Source: Autumnicola musiva (lineage in GTDB: Bacteria > Bacteroidota > Bacteroidia > Flavobacteriales > Flavobacteriaceae). Taken from it: a DNA stretch of 64,000 bases. The position numbers were made by a program, and so were the translations under genes. The notes beneath the pieces are model-generated. The model was not told where the DNA came from and made no database searches. It worked only from the letters and a program-made list of their open reading frames with translations. Positions 38,540-46,824 of this stretch are shown here, in pieces. The stretch spans positions 130,466 to 194,465 of the forward strand of contig NZ_JAVRHK010000009.1 in NCBI RefSeq assembly GCF_031846585.1, in the 5' to 3' direction. The first letter of the stretch is position 1; each line of letters starts with the position of its first letter.

Positions 38540-39598
38540 ATGCTTAAATTTTCAGAAATCAGGGCTTGCAGCCAAAGAGTGCCTGATGATCCCCATCATT
38601 TTCCTTCAGAAGTATTCAGGTTAATTACAGAACAGCGCTTACTTTATATAAACCTTTCCGGGGAATTTCGGAAAGAAGCTTTCCCAATATCTGTTTTTCA
38701 AGCCTTATTCGAAATTGGAAAGGCCGGTCTCCCGGCTGGTCGTATTTATGAAGGACATATTAACGGGCTTGAACTTATAAAGGCTTATGGTTCCTCTTCT
38801 CAAAAAGATTTTTATTTCCGCGAGGCTATAAACGGAAAATTATTTAGTGTTTGGAATACTGAAATGAATTCTGAAGCAGTTACGGCTGAAAGGATCAAAA
38901 GTCAGGTACATTTAAACGGGGCTAAAACTTTTTGTTCCGGAGGCCTTGGTATTGACTATGCTTTAATAACTGCCAAAATGGACGGAGGGAAACAGTTGCT
39001 TATAATTCCTCTTAAAGAATATAAACAGCTGGAGGAGGATTGCTCTTTGTGGCAGCCTATGGGAATGAAGAATTCGGTTAGCTGCCGGATAGACTTTAGC
39101 GGAATAGCTATTCCTCCGAAAAATCTGCTGGGCAGTTTAAATGATTATGAGCAGGAACCCTGGTTTTCGGGTGGCGCCATGCGGTTTGCCGCGGTACAAC
39201 TAGGTGGGGCCGAGGCAGTAATGATCGCCGGCCTGGAACATTTAAAAAAACAGAACAGAACGGCAGATCCATACCAGCAGCAACGTATGGGAACTATGGC
39301 TGTACAAATACAATCTGGTAAATTTTGGCTTGAAAAAGCACAGGATATATATGATAATGAGGATAAATACACCAGTGGCGAGATTATCAATTTTGGGAAT
39401 ATGATGCGGAGTGTTGTTTTAGAGATTTCAGAAAATATTCTTCATTTAACTGAACGCTCGGTAGGGGTGCAGGGATTTATGGAAAATCATCCGCTTGAAC
39501 GCCTGTACCGGGATTTAAAGGTTTACCTGAAGCAGCCGGGCCCCGATTTGGCATTGCAAAATGTAGGTTCTTTTACTTTTGAACATTATAATTTATGA
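38540..39598 (+). CDS. Acyl-CoA dehydrogenase-like protein of a PIG-L/methyltransferase/GT2 cluster
   Basis: This 352-residue cytosolic flavoprotein-like sequence has an acyl-CoA-dehydrogenase course. It has an N-terminal helical part (LFEIGKAGLPAGRIYEGHI), a beta-domain (LNGAKTFCSGGLGIDYALIT, then LWQPMGMKNSVSCRIDFSG), and a helical C-terminus with ILHLTERSVGVQGFMENHPLE, matching the usual GxxGF(M)xxxPLER(I/L)xRD motif before LYRDLKVYLKQPGPDLAL. The catalytic glutamate is not evident, so oxidation of an acyl-CoA is uncertain. It overlaps the next gene by 4 bp (ATGA), so the pair is coupled. Linkage of this family to PIG-L/methyltransferase fusions occurs in other bacteria. Confidence 0.82.
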   Translation: MLKFSEIRACSQRVPDDPHHFPSEVFRLITEQRLLYINLSGEFRKEAFPISVFQALFEIGKAGLPAGRIYEGHINGLELIKAYGSSSQKDFYFREAINGKLFSVWNTEMNSEAVTAERIKSQVHLNGAKTFCSGGLGIDYALITAKMDGGKQLLIIPLKEYKQLEEDCSLWQPMGMKNSVSCRIDFSGIAIPPKNLLGSLNDYEQEPWFSGGAMRFAAVQLGGAEAVMIAGLEHLKKQNRTADPYQQQRMGTMAVQIQSGKFWLEKAQDIYDNEDKYTSGEIINFGNMMRSVVLEISENILHLTERSVGVQGFMENHPLERLYRDLKVYLKQPGPDLALQNVGSFTFEHYNL

Positions 39599-40908
39599 AG
39601 GATTTCAGCAAGAATTTAGAAGATGCCCCTATCCTGAATACCGGGGGCCTTAGCCGTGATATGGGAACGGTGATGATTGTTGCCCCGCATCCCGATGATG
39701 AAACTTTAGGTTGCGGCGCTCTTATAGCACATCTTAGGGCGCAACAAGCTGAGGTTTGGGTACTTTTTATGACCAGCGGGGAAGCATCACATCCTAACTC
39801 TTCAGCTTATCCTCCGGAGAAATTGGGGAAGCTCAGAAAAAATGAAGCTGTAAATGCCTGTAAGATATTAGGAGTTTCAAAAGATCATCTTATTTTTCTA
39901 GATGCCGGGGATGGGCAGCTTGCCTCATATTCTGAAGCAAATAATCCGGTTGTGGCGCAATTAACTGGTATAATTCAGCAGAAAAATATTGATACGCTTT
40001 TTGTGCCCTGGAGAAGAGATCATCATATAGACCATGTGGCTACCAACAGCATCATTGGGAAGGCAGCTGAAGATATGAAACTGATAATTGCTGAATATCC
40101 TATCTGGCTTTGGAAAAAAGGCAAACCGGAAGACTGGCCAGCCGAAGGCGAAATATTACCATTCAGGCTGGTAACAGATTCAGTAAAACAGAAGAAAAGG
40201 AAAGCCATCGAGGCGCATGTAAGTCAGACTACCAAATTAATTGATGATGACCCGGAAGGTTTTACCCTAAGCCCGGAACTATTGGAACCTTTTTTAGGTG
40301 ACTATGAATACTTTTTTTTCCCTTCAGAAGCCAAACCGGCAGTAAATATTTCTTATTTCGATGATCTTTATTCTAATGATGACGATCCATGGGATTTTGA
40401 AACCAGCCCTTACGAGCAGAAGAAATATAATAAAACCTTAGATGCCATTCCCGAAAGAAATTTTAAAAATGCCCTGGAAATAGGATGTGCCAACGGAGTA
40501 TTTACAGCATTATTTGCTCCTCAATGTAAGAGACTGCTGGCACTTGACCTAAATCGAAATGCAGTGGAAAGTGCCAGAAAGCGCTGTTCACACCTTCCTC
40601 AATGCCATTTTATGAAGTGGGATGTTGCTAACGGCTTGCCGTCAAGTGATTTTGACATCATCATTCTGTCTGAAGTAGCATATTATTTTGAAGAGGAGAA
40701 ATTACAGGTATTATTTGCAAATATTAACGATGCATTGGCTCCTGGCGGTATTCTGGTAATGGTTCACTGGACGGCATATGTACGTAGCTATCCACTTACC
40801 GGCTTACAGGTGCATGAGGTTTTTGCTAAAGATTATTCTAACTTATTCAGATTGATAAATTCGGAACGGCAGGAGTTATATGATTTGGTGGTTTGGGAAA
40901 AGCAGTAG
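39595..40908 (+). CDS. Bifunctional PIG-L family deacetylase / NodS-like SAM methyltransferase
   Basis: This is a 437-residue fusion. Residues about 24-225 are a PIG-L/LmbE zinc deacetylase, with the metal motif APHPDDETLG (His32, Asp35) and the second ligand motif HHIDH (143-147). Residues about 250-437 are a SAM methyltransferase of the NodS family. It opens with YFDDLYSNDDDPWDFETS and YEQKKYNKTL, then has the SAM loop ALEIGCANGVFTALFA, LLALDLNRNAV and ILSEVAYYFEEE. PIG-L enzymes remove N-acetyl from sugars, and NodS N-methylates a freed amine on Nod factors. Consecutive deacetylation and methylation of one substrate is therefore likely (inference). Confidence 0.92.
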   Translation: MKDFSKNLEDAPILNTGGLSRDMGTVMIVAPHPDDETLGCGALIAHLRAQQAEVWVLFMTSGEASHPNSSAYPPEKLGKLRKNEAVNACKILGVSKDHLIFLDAGDGQLASYSEANNPVVAQLTGIIQQKNIDTLFVPWRRDHHIDHVATNSIIGKAAEDMKLIIAEYPIWLWKKGKPEDWPAEGEILPFRLVTDSVKQKKRKAIEAHVSQTTKLIDDDPEGFTLSPELLEPFLGDYEYFFFPSEAKPAVNISYFDDLYSNDDDPWDFETSPYEQKKYNKTLDAIPERNFKNALEIGCANGVFTALFAPQCKRLLALDLNRNAVESARKRCSHLPQCHFMKWDVANGLPSSDFDIIILSEVAYYFEEEKLQVLFANINDALAPGGILVMVHWTAYVRSYPLTGLQVHEVFAKDYSNLFRLINSERQELYDLVVWEKQ

Positions 40909-42023
40909 AAATAGGCTACAAGTTCTTCAATAGCCATTTCCAAGGGAATATCTGGGTAAGCTGAATTCCAGGGAATATGATATTTTAATGTTTGCTCAAG
41001 ATAAATAATGAGTGAGCTGCTTCTAATGTGGTTTTGAAGTAAAACTTGCATATCTGATGCCTGCATACGCAAACGAAAACAAAAAGAATTTAAAAGATTT
41101 GCAGAAGGATTTTGATAATATTCCCGTATTTCAGCGAATGCCTTAAATCTCTCGTTTAATTTTTTCAGGCTTTCTACAGATTCTGTTTTTGATTCTGACC
41201 AATTTTTTATCTGTGAGCCGAATCCACCGGGAACCCTCCCGGAACTTCGGCAGGAGGTGGTAACAACAGGCTTAGAGGAATGTTTTACCTTAAATCCGTT
41301 GCTGATTACTTTTTGATATAAAGCAATATCTTCAAAACAGGCCAGAGGGGGCATACCACCCACCTCCCGGTAAACAGATTTTCTTATGGCCATGTTAGGT
41401 CCTGAATTATAAGAATGTCGTGGCCAGGGGTCATACTCCCGTGGGTATAGTTCACTTTCAAGTCTTGTTACCATATCCAGATATTGCCTGGTTTGGTATA
41501 GCTGCTTCCTCACGTTTTTGTTTAATCTTCTAAGGTCCAGATTTATGATACCGCAAATTAAATCACCGGGTGTATTTTGAGTTTTGAGAAAAGCATTCAG
41601 CCAGTATTTATCTGCCACCGTATCTGCATCTGTCATTATAATAAAACCATCATCGGGAAGTCGTGGGCTGGCGAGGTCCATTAAAGCCTTTCGTGCAGCT
41701 CCTACAGAATTGATTTTAGGATCATTGGTTTCATAGATGTAAAGCGGAAATTCAGGATGCATCTCCTGGAAAAGATAGCAGATGTCCCTGGTATCATCAT
41801 CACAGTGGTTACATAATACCAGCACTTCATAAACACTGGCAGGCAGGGAATTTTTATCTGAACATTGGTTAGCAAGCGCAAATAATGTTTTCCAGATATT
41901 TTCAGATTCATTTTTTGCGGGTATAGTTACAACAAGCTTTAAGGCTTTGTTTTTAGTCGGTAACTGCTTACCATAAAGTTCTAATTCCGCAGAAAATTCA
42001 ACAAACGGAGTATCTGCAATCAC
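40833..42023 (-). CDS. Family 2 glycosyltransferase, convergent with the PIG-L/methyltransferase gene
   Basis: This 396-residue GT-A enzyme has KLVVTIPAKNESENIWKTL at the start of the nucleotide-binding fold, a DxD-type metal site in FIIMTDADTVADKYW, and YNSGPNMAIRKSVYREVGG plus ACFEDIALYQKV as acceptor and catalytic-base regions. There is no transmembrane segment, so it is cytosolic or peripheral. Its 3' end overlaps the convergent methyltransferase gene by 76 bp, so the last about 25 residues (after ELVAYFYC) are antisense to it and look out of family. Despite opposite orientation it belongs to the same conserved group of genes in other genomes (family knowledge). Confidence 0.88.
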   Translation of the reverse strand: MIADTPFVEFSAELELYGKQLPTKNKALKLVVTIPAKNESENIWKTLFALANQCSDKNSLPASVYEVLVLCNHCDDDTRDICYLFQEMHPEFPLYIYETNDPKINSVGAARKALMDLASPRLPDDGFIIMTDADTVADKYWLNAFLKTQNTPGDLICGIINLDLRRLNKNVRKQLYQTRQYLDMVTRLESELYPREYDPWPRHSYNSGPNMAIRKSVYREVGGMPPLACFEDIALYQKVISNGFKVKHSSKPVVTTSCRSSGRVPGGFGSQIKNWSESKTESVESLKKLNERFKAFAEIREYYQNPSANLLNSFCFRLRMQASDMQVLLQNHIRSSSLIIYLEQTLKYHIPWNSAYPDIPLEMAIEELVAYFYCFSQTTKSYNSCRSEFINLNKLE

Positions 42024-42165
42024 AATTTTTATGTGGAAAAGTACTGAAAATGATTTCCCGATGAAATAATCTTATCATGAAATTAACATACATGCTCATC
42101 TAAAGCGTCTAAGGAATTCGGAAATCCATTTTTCTGAAAGTTCCTGTAGTAGCTTCTGCCTCAAC

Positions 42166-42696
42166 TTAGTTTGGGACATAATATTGGACATCAACAAATT
42201 CCACAGAACCCGTTGTTCCATAATCCAGGGAAGATTCTTGGTCAAAAACAAAAGTGCAAATGGAATTGGCCGCAATTTCATTACAGGGAGAGGAGGCATT
42301 GGCAGAAAAATTTCCTGTAGTTTCCATTCCATCAATATTTAATGTTAACACCGTAATTCCTTCAGCTGCAAAATCATTATTGTTGTTAAGCTGAATTTCA
42401 AACTGAAGCCTAGAGGTATTATTCCCTGTATCGGGAGTGAAATTAAAAGTCAGCACTTCATAAGTGAAGTTCTCCAGCATTTCAGGTTCATAGTTAAGTT
42501 CATTTAGCTCCGGCTCTCGCGTATCGCATGGAACTTCCTGGGTAATTTCAGGGGAATAAAAATAGCCATAAGGGCTGTTAAGTTCAAATTCGGGTTGAAC
42601 AATCATTGTTTTCATACAATTGTCATCATCATCAGAACATCCGAAAATAAGTATAATACTGATGCATAAAAATGCAGATTTAAAAAATTTTGTCAT
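42166..42696 (-). CDS. Small lipoprotein of unknown function
   Basis: This 176-residue protein has a lipoprotein signal (FLCISIILIFGCSDDDDN, lipobox Cys21) and an Asp-rich start of the mature part. The rest is predicted beta-rich (YEVLTFNFTPDTGNNTSRLQ, ITVLTLNIDGMETTGNFS), with cysteines in NEIAANSICTFVFDQ. It is probably tethered to the cell surface. No family was recognised. It overlaps a 61-codon reading frame upstream by 4 bp, which may be its translational partner. Confidence 0.7.
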   Translation of the reverse strand: MTKFFKSAFLCISIILIFGCSDDDDNCMKTMIVQPEFELNSPYGYFYSPEITQEVPCDTREPELNELNYEPEMLENFTYEVLTFNFTPDTGNNTSRLQFEIQLNNNNDFAAEGITVLTLNIDGMETTGNFSANASSPCNEIAANSICTFVFDQESSLDYGTTGSVEFVDVQYYVPN

Positions 42697-42878
42697 AGCT
42701 GAAGTGGATAAGGTTTTATTATTTTCTGTTTATTTAGATAAGTTTGACTCTCCTCCGGAGGGTTTTTAATGCGGATATTAATTTTTGAATAATTCCAGAA
42801 ATCACCAGTCCGGTTTGCCGAAATATTTAAGCTGCCTTTTCTATTAGTTGCAATAAGCCTAAACTCTTCAGCAGTCAC
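42693..42878 (-). CDS. Short reading frame of unknown significance, overlapping the lipoprotein gene
   Basis: This 61-codon frame begins with GTG, and the frame above it is closed by stops. It overlaps the downstream lipoprotein start by 4 bp. The translated sequence (RKGSLNISANRTGDFW, IKNPPEESQTYLNK) has a believable composition but no signal, helix pattern or family. It could be a small gene, or the leftover end of a decayed larger one, since this whole 1.4-kb stretch is poor in clear genes. Confidence 0.35.
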   Translation of the reverse strand: MTAEEFRLIATNRKGSLNISANRTGDFWNYSKINIRIKNPPEESQTYLNKQKIIKPYPLQL

Positions 42879-42922
42879 TTTACGCTATTAGGCTTAATAA
42901 CTACTGCAATTTTTAGGAATCC

Positions 42923-43318
42923 CTAATAATAGCTCTCAATATTGGTAGTATCTATCATAGATCCGCCTAAGTCTTTATACTTTTCTAAAAACACCTTAAA
43001 ATAGGACTTTACTTCCGGGCTTGCATCTTTATGTATGTGATCTAAAATCAGTTCTTTAGATTTACCATCTTTTTCGATGTACAGGTAATAATCTATGTCT
43101 GCCCAGGATTGCACGGTAATTTCTTCCGATAGATCCTGTTGTAATAAACCTGCCGGAACATTCAATAGATCCTCTACATTAGCAGATTCTTCCTGATCTA
43201 TATTTTCTTCGAAAGTGGTATTGGACCACTCTCCGTATTTGTTGGAGACATCATTAGCATCTTTAAACAAACCTTCATTATTGATTAGGTATAAATCTCT
43301 ACAGTCTCCGCCACACAT
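42923..43318 (-). CDS. Hypothetical protein, probably missing its N-terminus
   Basis: The 131-residue frame starts MCGGDCRDLYLINNEGLFKD. The same frame is open another 22 codons upstream without ATG, reading YDSVEPNNLQADKVIFGGIY, which looks like the mature start of a lipoprotein. Further up, a different frame encodes a hydrophobic stretch (FLTALIVLNVMIQL) that could be the lost signal. A frameshift near 43380 would join the two. Downstream are WADIDYYLYIEKDGKSKELI and LGGSMIDTTNIESYY. No family is recognised. The gene may be broken or may start at a non-ATG codon. Confidence 0.55.
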   Translation of the reverse strand: MCGGDCRDLYLINNEGLFKDANDVSNKYGEWSNTTFEENIDQEESANVEDLLNVPAGLLQQDLSEEITVQSWADIDYYLYIEKDGKSKELILDHIHKDASPEVKSYFKVFLEKYKDLGGSMIDTTNIESYY

Positions 43319-43610
43319 TCCATATATCCCTCCGAAAATGACTTTATCGGCTTGTAAATTGTTTGGTTCAACTGAATCATAACGTTAAGAACAATTAAAG
43401 CTGTTAGAAAGGCGGTGGACGTGTGAGCTTTGAGATTAGCGAAAGAATGGGGAGGAGGCAGTCTTGCTTTTGGCAGGAGATATCACCATCATATCTGGCA
43501 CTGGCCACGTACGGATTGGCCAAAAAAGAAGCATCGCAAGATGTATCTTTCTGCAATGCTCCCTGTTTCGCCCAATTTTATTTCGGCTTAATTTCCTTCC
43601 GCAGAAATAA

Positions 43611-45341
43611 TCAGATAATTAGCCGTACTTCTCCAAGTTCCTGTACCCGGTATGGAAAATGATCCCCGGGTGAACCTATAAACATAAAATTTGTTGGTAT
43701 ATTCCAGCGTTTGGAGAGTTCTTCTATTTTTTCAGGGCCAAATTCTCCTTCTTCCACTATAAATTCAATATGAATATCAGGATAAGCGCGGTCCAGCACT
43801 TCCAGGTCCTTTTCCAGGTTCTTCGGAATTTCCTCCCCTTCCTTAAGCACCATCACAATTTTCAGCTTACGGGTAGGTTCATTTTTTTTAATATAGAGCA
43901 TCACTTTATTAAGGGTTTCCACGTTATCACCACCCGTAAAAAACACAAATTCTTTCCCGCTTATTTCCACAAGTTTATACTTGGTCTTTCTGTTTAGAGA
44001 TAAGGCCATGTTGCTGCCTTTAGGCAACACCCGGCGAATGGCGATAAGGAAGCCGCGTAAAAGATAATGCCGGTAAAGCATAAAATACACCACCGCCAGG
44101 GTAGGTATAAGATATTCAATAAAAATAAGCAGGTATGGCGGGTTGAGTACAATATTGCCTACTATGGCTGTAATTACTGCCGCAATGGCAATAAAGAGAG
44201 CAATCCACGTAGCCCTCTCCGGCCGCGGAAGTCTGCCACGGTTAAGCTTAAGCAATATATTCCCTATTCCGAACAAGGCCATAACCAAAAGAAAGGCAAT
44301 GGTATAAACTCCGGCAAGTTTGGCCAGGTTTCCGCTGGTTACCAGCAAAATGGAGACCGCCAGGACAAAAAAGAGGAGGTAAATCACATAGGAACTTCCT
44401 TTGGAATTCTTTTTCAGCAACAGTCGTGGCAGGATCCTGTCCAGCGCCATCCTTTCCATTAATCCGCCCACACCTACATAACTGGTTAAGACCGCTCCGC
44501 TTAGTACCAGTGCGGCATCAAGGCTCACCAGGAAGGAAAGCCAGCTTCCGCCAGAGATGCCTCCCAGAAAAGAAAGCAATGCTTCCTGGTGTTCCCCGGC
44601 CACATCAATTGGTAATATGGCAAGGGCTAAAAATGCCAGTAGAGGATTAAAAATACTTACCACAATCCACATATTTCTCAGCGTTTTTGGAAATACCCCA
44701 TCTTTTTGTTCTTCAACATAATTAGCCGAGCTTTCAAAACCGCTAATCCCAAGCATTGCCGCGGAAAAACCAAATATCAGTGCCATGGTTACACTTCCTT
44801 CCACGGGCATTTCAAAATTCCGCAGTAAAACATCAAAACCATGTGTAAAGAAAAAGTAGATGCAAAACCCTGAAAGCAAGGTGAGGGAAAACAGATGAAA
44901 AAGAAAAATGGCGATGGCCACTTTTGAAGATTCTCCTATTCCCAGAATCACTAACCCCATGAAAACCAATAATAAACCTATGGTTACCGGAAGTATAGGT
45001 ATGGCATACCAGATGCTGTGCGCGTAATGGGTGGCTTCAGTAGCTGAAATAACCGCCGTAGCCATATAGGAAAGCACAGTAAGCGCCGCAGCCAGGGCCG
45101 CGGTGGATTTCTTGGTGGTATTAAGCAGCGCGTTATAGGCCCCCCCGTTTAATGGTAATGCGCCAACCACTTCCCCGTAAATTTTGCGGAAGAGGAACAA
45201 GACACCCGCAACCATCAAAAGTGAAATCCAGGCGTACTGCCCGGCATAAAAAATAGAAAGGGCAGATACATAGAGGCAGGAAGAACTAATATCGTTACCA
45301 CAAATTGCAGTGGCCTCCAGCTGGTTTAATTTTTTAGCCAT
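43611..45341 (-). CDS. APC superfamily amino acid permease with cytoplasmic tail domain
   Basis: This 576-residue inner-membrane transporter begins AKKLNQLEATAICGNDISS, the helix-1 region of APC carriers, followed by FRKIYGEVVGALPLNGGAYN. About 12 membrane segments run to residue 420. A soluble C-terminal part (about 440-576) has alternating strands (YKLVEISGKEFVFFTGGDN, LKIVMVLKEGEEIPKN, NIPTNFMFIGSPGDHFPYR) and looks like a Usp-like or regulatory domain. The substrate is probably an amino acid or amine, but it is not identifiable. The gene is divergent from the K+-channel gene across a 389-bp gap. Confidence 0.88.
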   Translation of the reverse strand: MAKKLNQLEATAICGNDISSSCLYVSALSIFYAGQYAWISLLMVAGVLFLFRKIYGEVVGALPLNGGAYNALLNTTKKSTAALAAALTVLSYMATAVISATEATHYAHSIWYAIPILPVTIGLLLVFMGLVILGIGESSKVAIAIFLFHLFSLTLLSGFCIYFFFTHGFDVLLRNFEMPVEGSVTMALIFGFSAAMLGISGFESSANYVEEQKDGVFPKTLRNMWIVVSIFNPLLAFLALAILPIDVAGEHQEALLSFLGGISGGSWLSFLVSLDAALVLSGAVLTSYVGVGGLMERMALDRILPRLLLKKNSKGSSYVIYLLFFVLAVSILLVTSGNLAKLAGVYTIAFLLVMALFGIGNILLKLNRGRLPRPERATWIALFIAIAAVITAIVGNIVLNPPYLLIFIEYLIPTLAVVYFMLYRHYLLRGFLIAIRRVLPKGSNMALSLNRKTKYKLVEISGKEFVFFTGGDNVETLNKVMLYIKKNEPTRKLKIVMVLKEGEEIPKNLEKDLEVLDRAYPDIHIEFIVEEGEFGPEKIEELSKRWNIPTNFMFIGSPGDHFPYRVQELGEVRLII

Positions 45342-45730
45342 TATAGAAATTATTTTAAAGTAAAATTAAGCAAGATATAGTGGCTAATTGTCAATCTGCT
45401 GTTAAAGCTGCTGCTGCTCCTTTAACAATTTTAGGACTAAAATTTGCTCTGTGCTAATTCCGCAGAGCCTGGTTATCTATCTTCGTTCCCGGTATGGCTG
45501 TTATACACAACAGTCCTGAAAAAGAGCCATAAATAATGTTGTTTTGATTTCTGATACAACAGGCTTTATTAATATATTGTCTTATACCTCAGGTTTTTAA
45601 ATAATTTAAATAATAAGAAGAAATGCTCCAGTGCCTTATTTGAATTTCAATTTGAGCTGCGGAGTTTTCCTTTTCTTAAATCCCGTTAAAATTCACTGTT
45701 TCCGCCGCCATTCCTTTAATTTTATAAAAA
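45342..45730. other. 389-bp divergent intergenic region, nothing recognised
   Basis: This gap separates the permease (minus) and K+-channel (plus) genes and must contain both promoters. It is AT-rich, without a strong hairpin, repeat or convincing open frame. Confidence 0.5.
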
Positions 45731-46720
45731 ATGAATTCAACTTATATGGAGGGAGCAATATATCTGGTTCTGGGGGCAATACTTTTAATTCTTGTTATTT
45801 ACGACTTTTTCTTTACCACGCTTTCCGGCAGTGGCGCAGGATTTATAACTAAACCTGTCTCAGTTCTAACTTATAAGATTACCAGGATGATAGCAGGGGT
45901 GATGGGCCGCAGAGTTTATAATTTCAGCGGAATGGTGGTAAACCTAGTAGTGCTGTCCACTTGGGGAGTTCTTGTCTGGCTGGGCCTGTACCTTCTTTAT
46001 TCCTACGATCCGGCAGGGATTGTTAGCAGCAAAAATGTAGTGGCTACCGATTGGGAGCGGCTTTATTTTACCGGTTATACTTTATCTACGCTTGGATTGG
46101 GGGATTTTAAGCCTGTTACTGTACTTTTTGAAATACTTACCAGTTGCTTTTCCTTTTTTGGCTTTATTTTTTTTACCAGTTCCATGACTTATTTATTGTC
46201 TGTTTCTTCAGCGCTTATCAATAAGAGGGCAATTTCGCTTAATATTCAGAACCTTGGACAAGATCCTGAGGCTTTGGCGCAGAAGATACTGGATATGGAT
46301 ATTTCCTATAGTTACCAGCAACTAATGTCACTTCAGGAATTAATAGATCGGCATACGGTAAATCATCAATCTTATCCTGTATTACATTTTTACAGTCATA
46401 AAGATCCCAGGGTTTGCCTTAGTTTGAATTTAACCAGGCTTGATGAAGCACTGAATATTTTGTTAAGCGAACCCGAGGCTAAAGATCTTCATGAGGAATT
46501 ACAGCCGCTACGGTCATCAATCAGCAGGTTTTTGAACCACATTAATGAAAACTATATGAAGGTATCCTCAGGTGAAGAAAAGGCAGTTGATTCTTTTGAT
46601 TTTCCTTATAAGACCGGAGCAGTAGGTAATGAAAAACTAATTGAGCGGAGAAAAATCCTGCTGGCTTTTTTAAAGAGCGAAAGGTTTAACTGGGAAGATG
46701 TGACCCGGCGCAATAGTTAG
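45731..46720 (+). CDS. Two-helix potassium channel-like protein with TLGLGD filter
   Basis: This 329-residue membrane protein has an N-terminal hydrophobic segment (AIYLVLGAILLILVIYDFF), a second pair of helices around WGVLVWLGLYLLYSY and LTSCFSFFGFIFFTSSMTYLL, and between them a pore loop YTLSTLGLGDFKPVT. The filter TLGLGD replaces the TVGYGD of typical K+ channels. A helical cytosolic domain of about 150 residues follows (SLQELIDRHTVNHQSYPVLH), without a recognised RCK fold. It resembles the Ion_trans_2 channel family. Ion selectivity may differ from K+. Confidence 0.82.
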   Translation: MNSTYMEGAIYLVLGAILLILVIYDFFFTTLSGSGAGFITKPVSVLTYKITRMIAGVMGRRVYNFSGMVVNLVVLSTWGVLVWLGLYLLYSYDPAGIVSSKNVVATDWERLYFTGYTLSTLGLGDFKPVTVLFEILTSCFSFFGFIFFTSSMTYLLSVSSALINKRAISLNIQNLGQDPEALAQKILDMDISYSYQQLMSLQELIDRHTVNHQSYPVLHFYSHKDPRVCLSLNLTRLDEALNILLSEPEAKDLHEELQPLRSSISRFLNHINENYMKVSSGEEKAVDSFDFPYKTGAVGNEKLIERRKILLAFLKSERFNWEDVTRRNS

Positions 46721-46824
46721 CTTCCAATTGCATTCCTATGGATGTGAGGATTACCTTAGCCGAAACCTTTATTTAGCAGGCAATAATCTTCAACTCCACT
46801 CGAACTTCTATTGATCTCAAAGCG

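Noticed and set aside
42096..42335. 79-codon frame overlapping the small lipoprotein gene
   Set aside because: Same strand as a better lipoprotein frame with a convincing signal peptide; it is an alternative-frame shadow.
43423..43662. 79-codon plus-strand open frame beside the permease gene
   Set aside because: It partly lies antisense to the permease end and shows no coherent protein pattern; probably chance.
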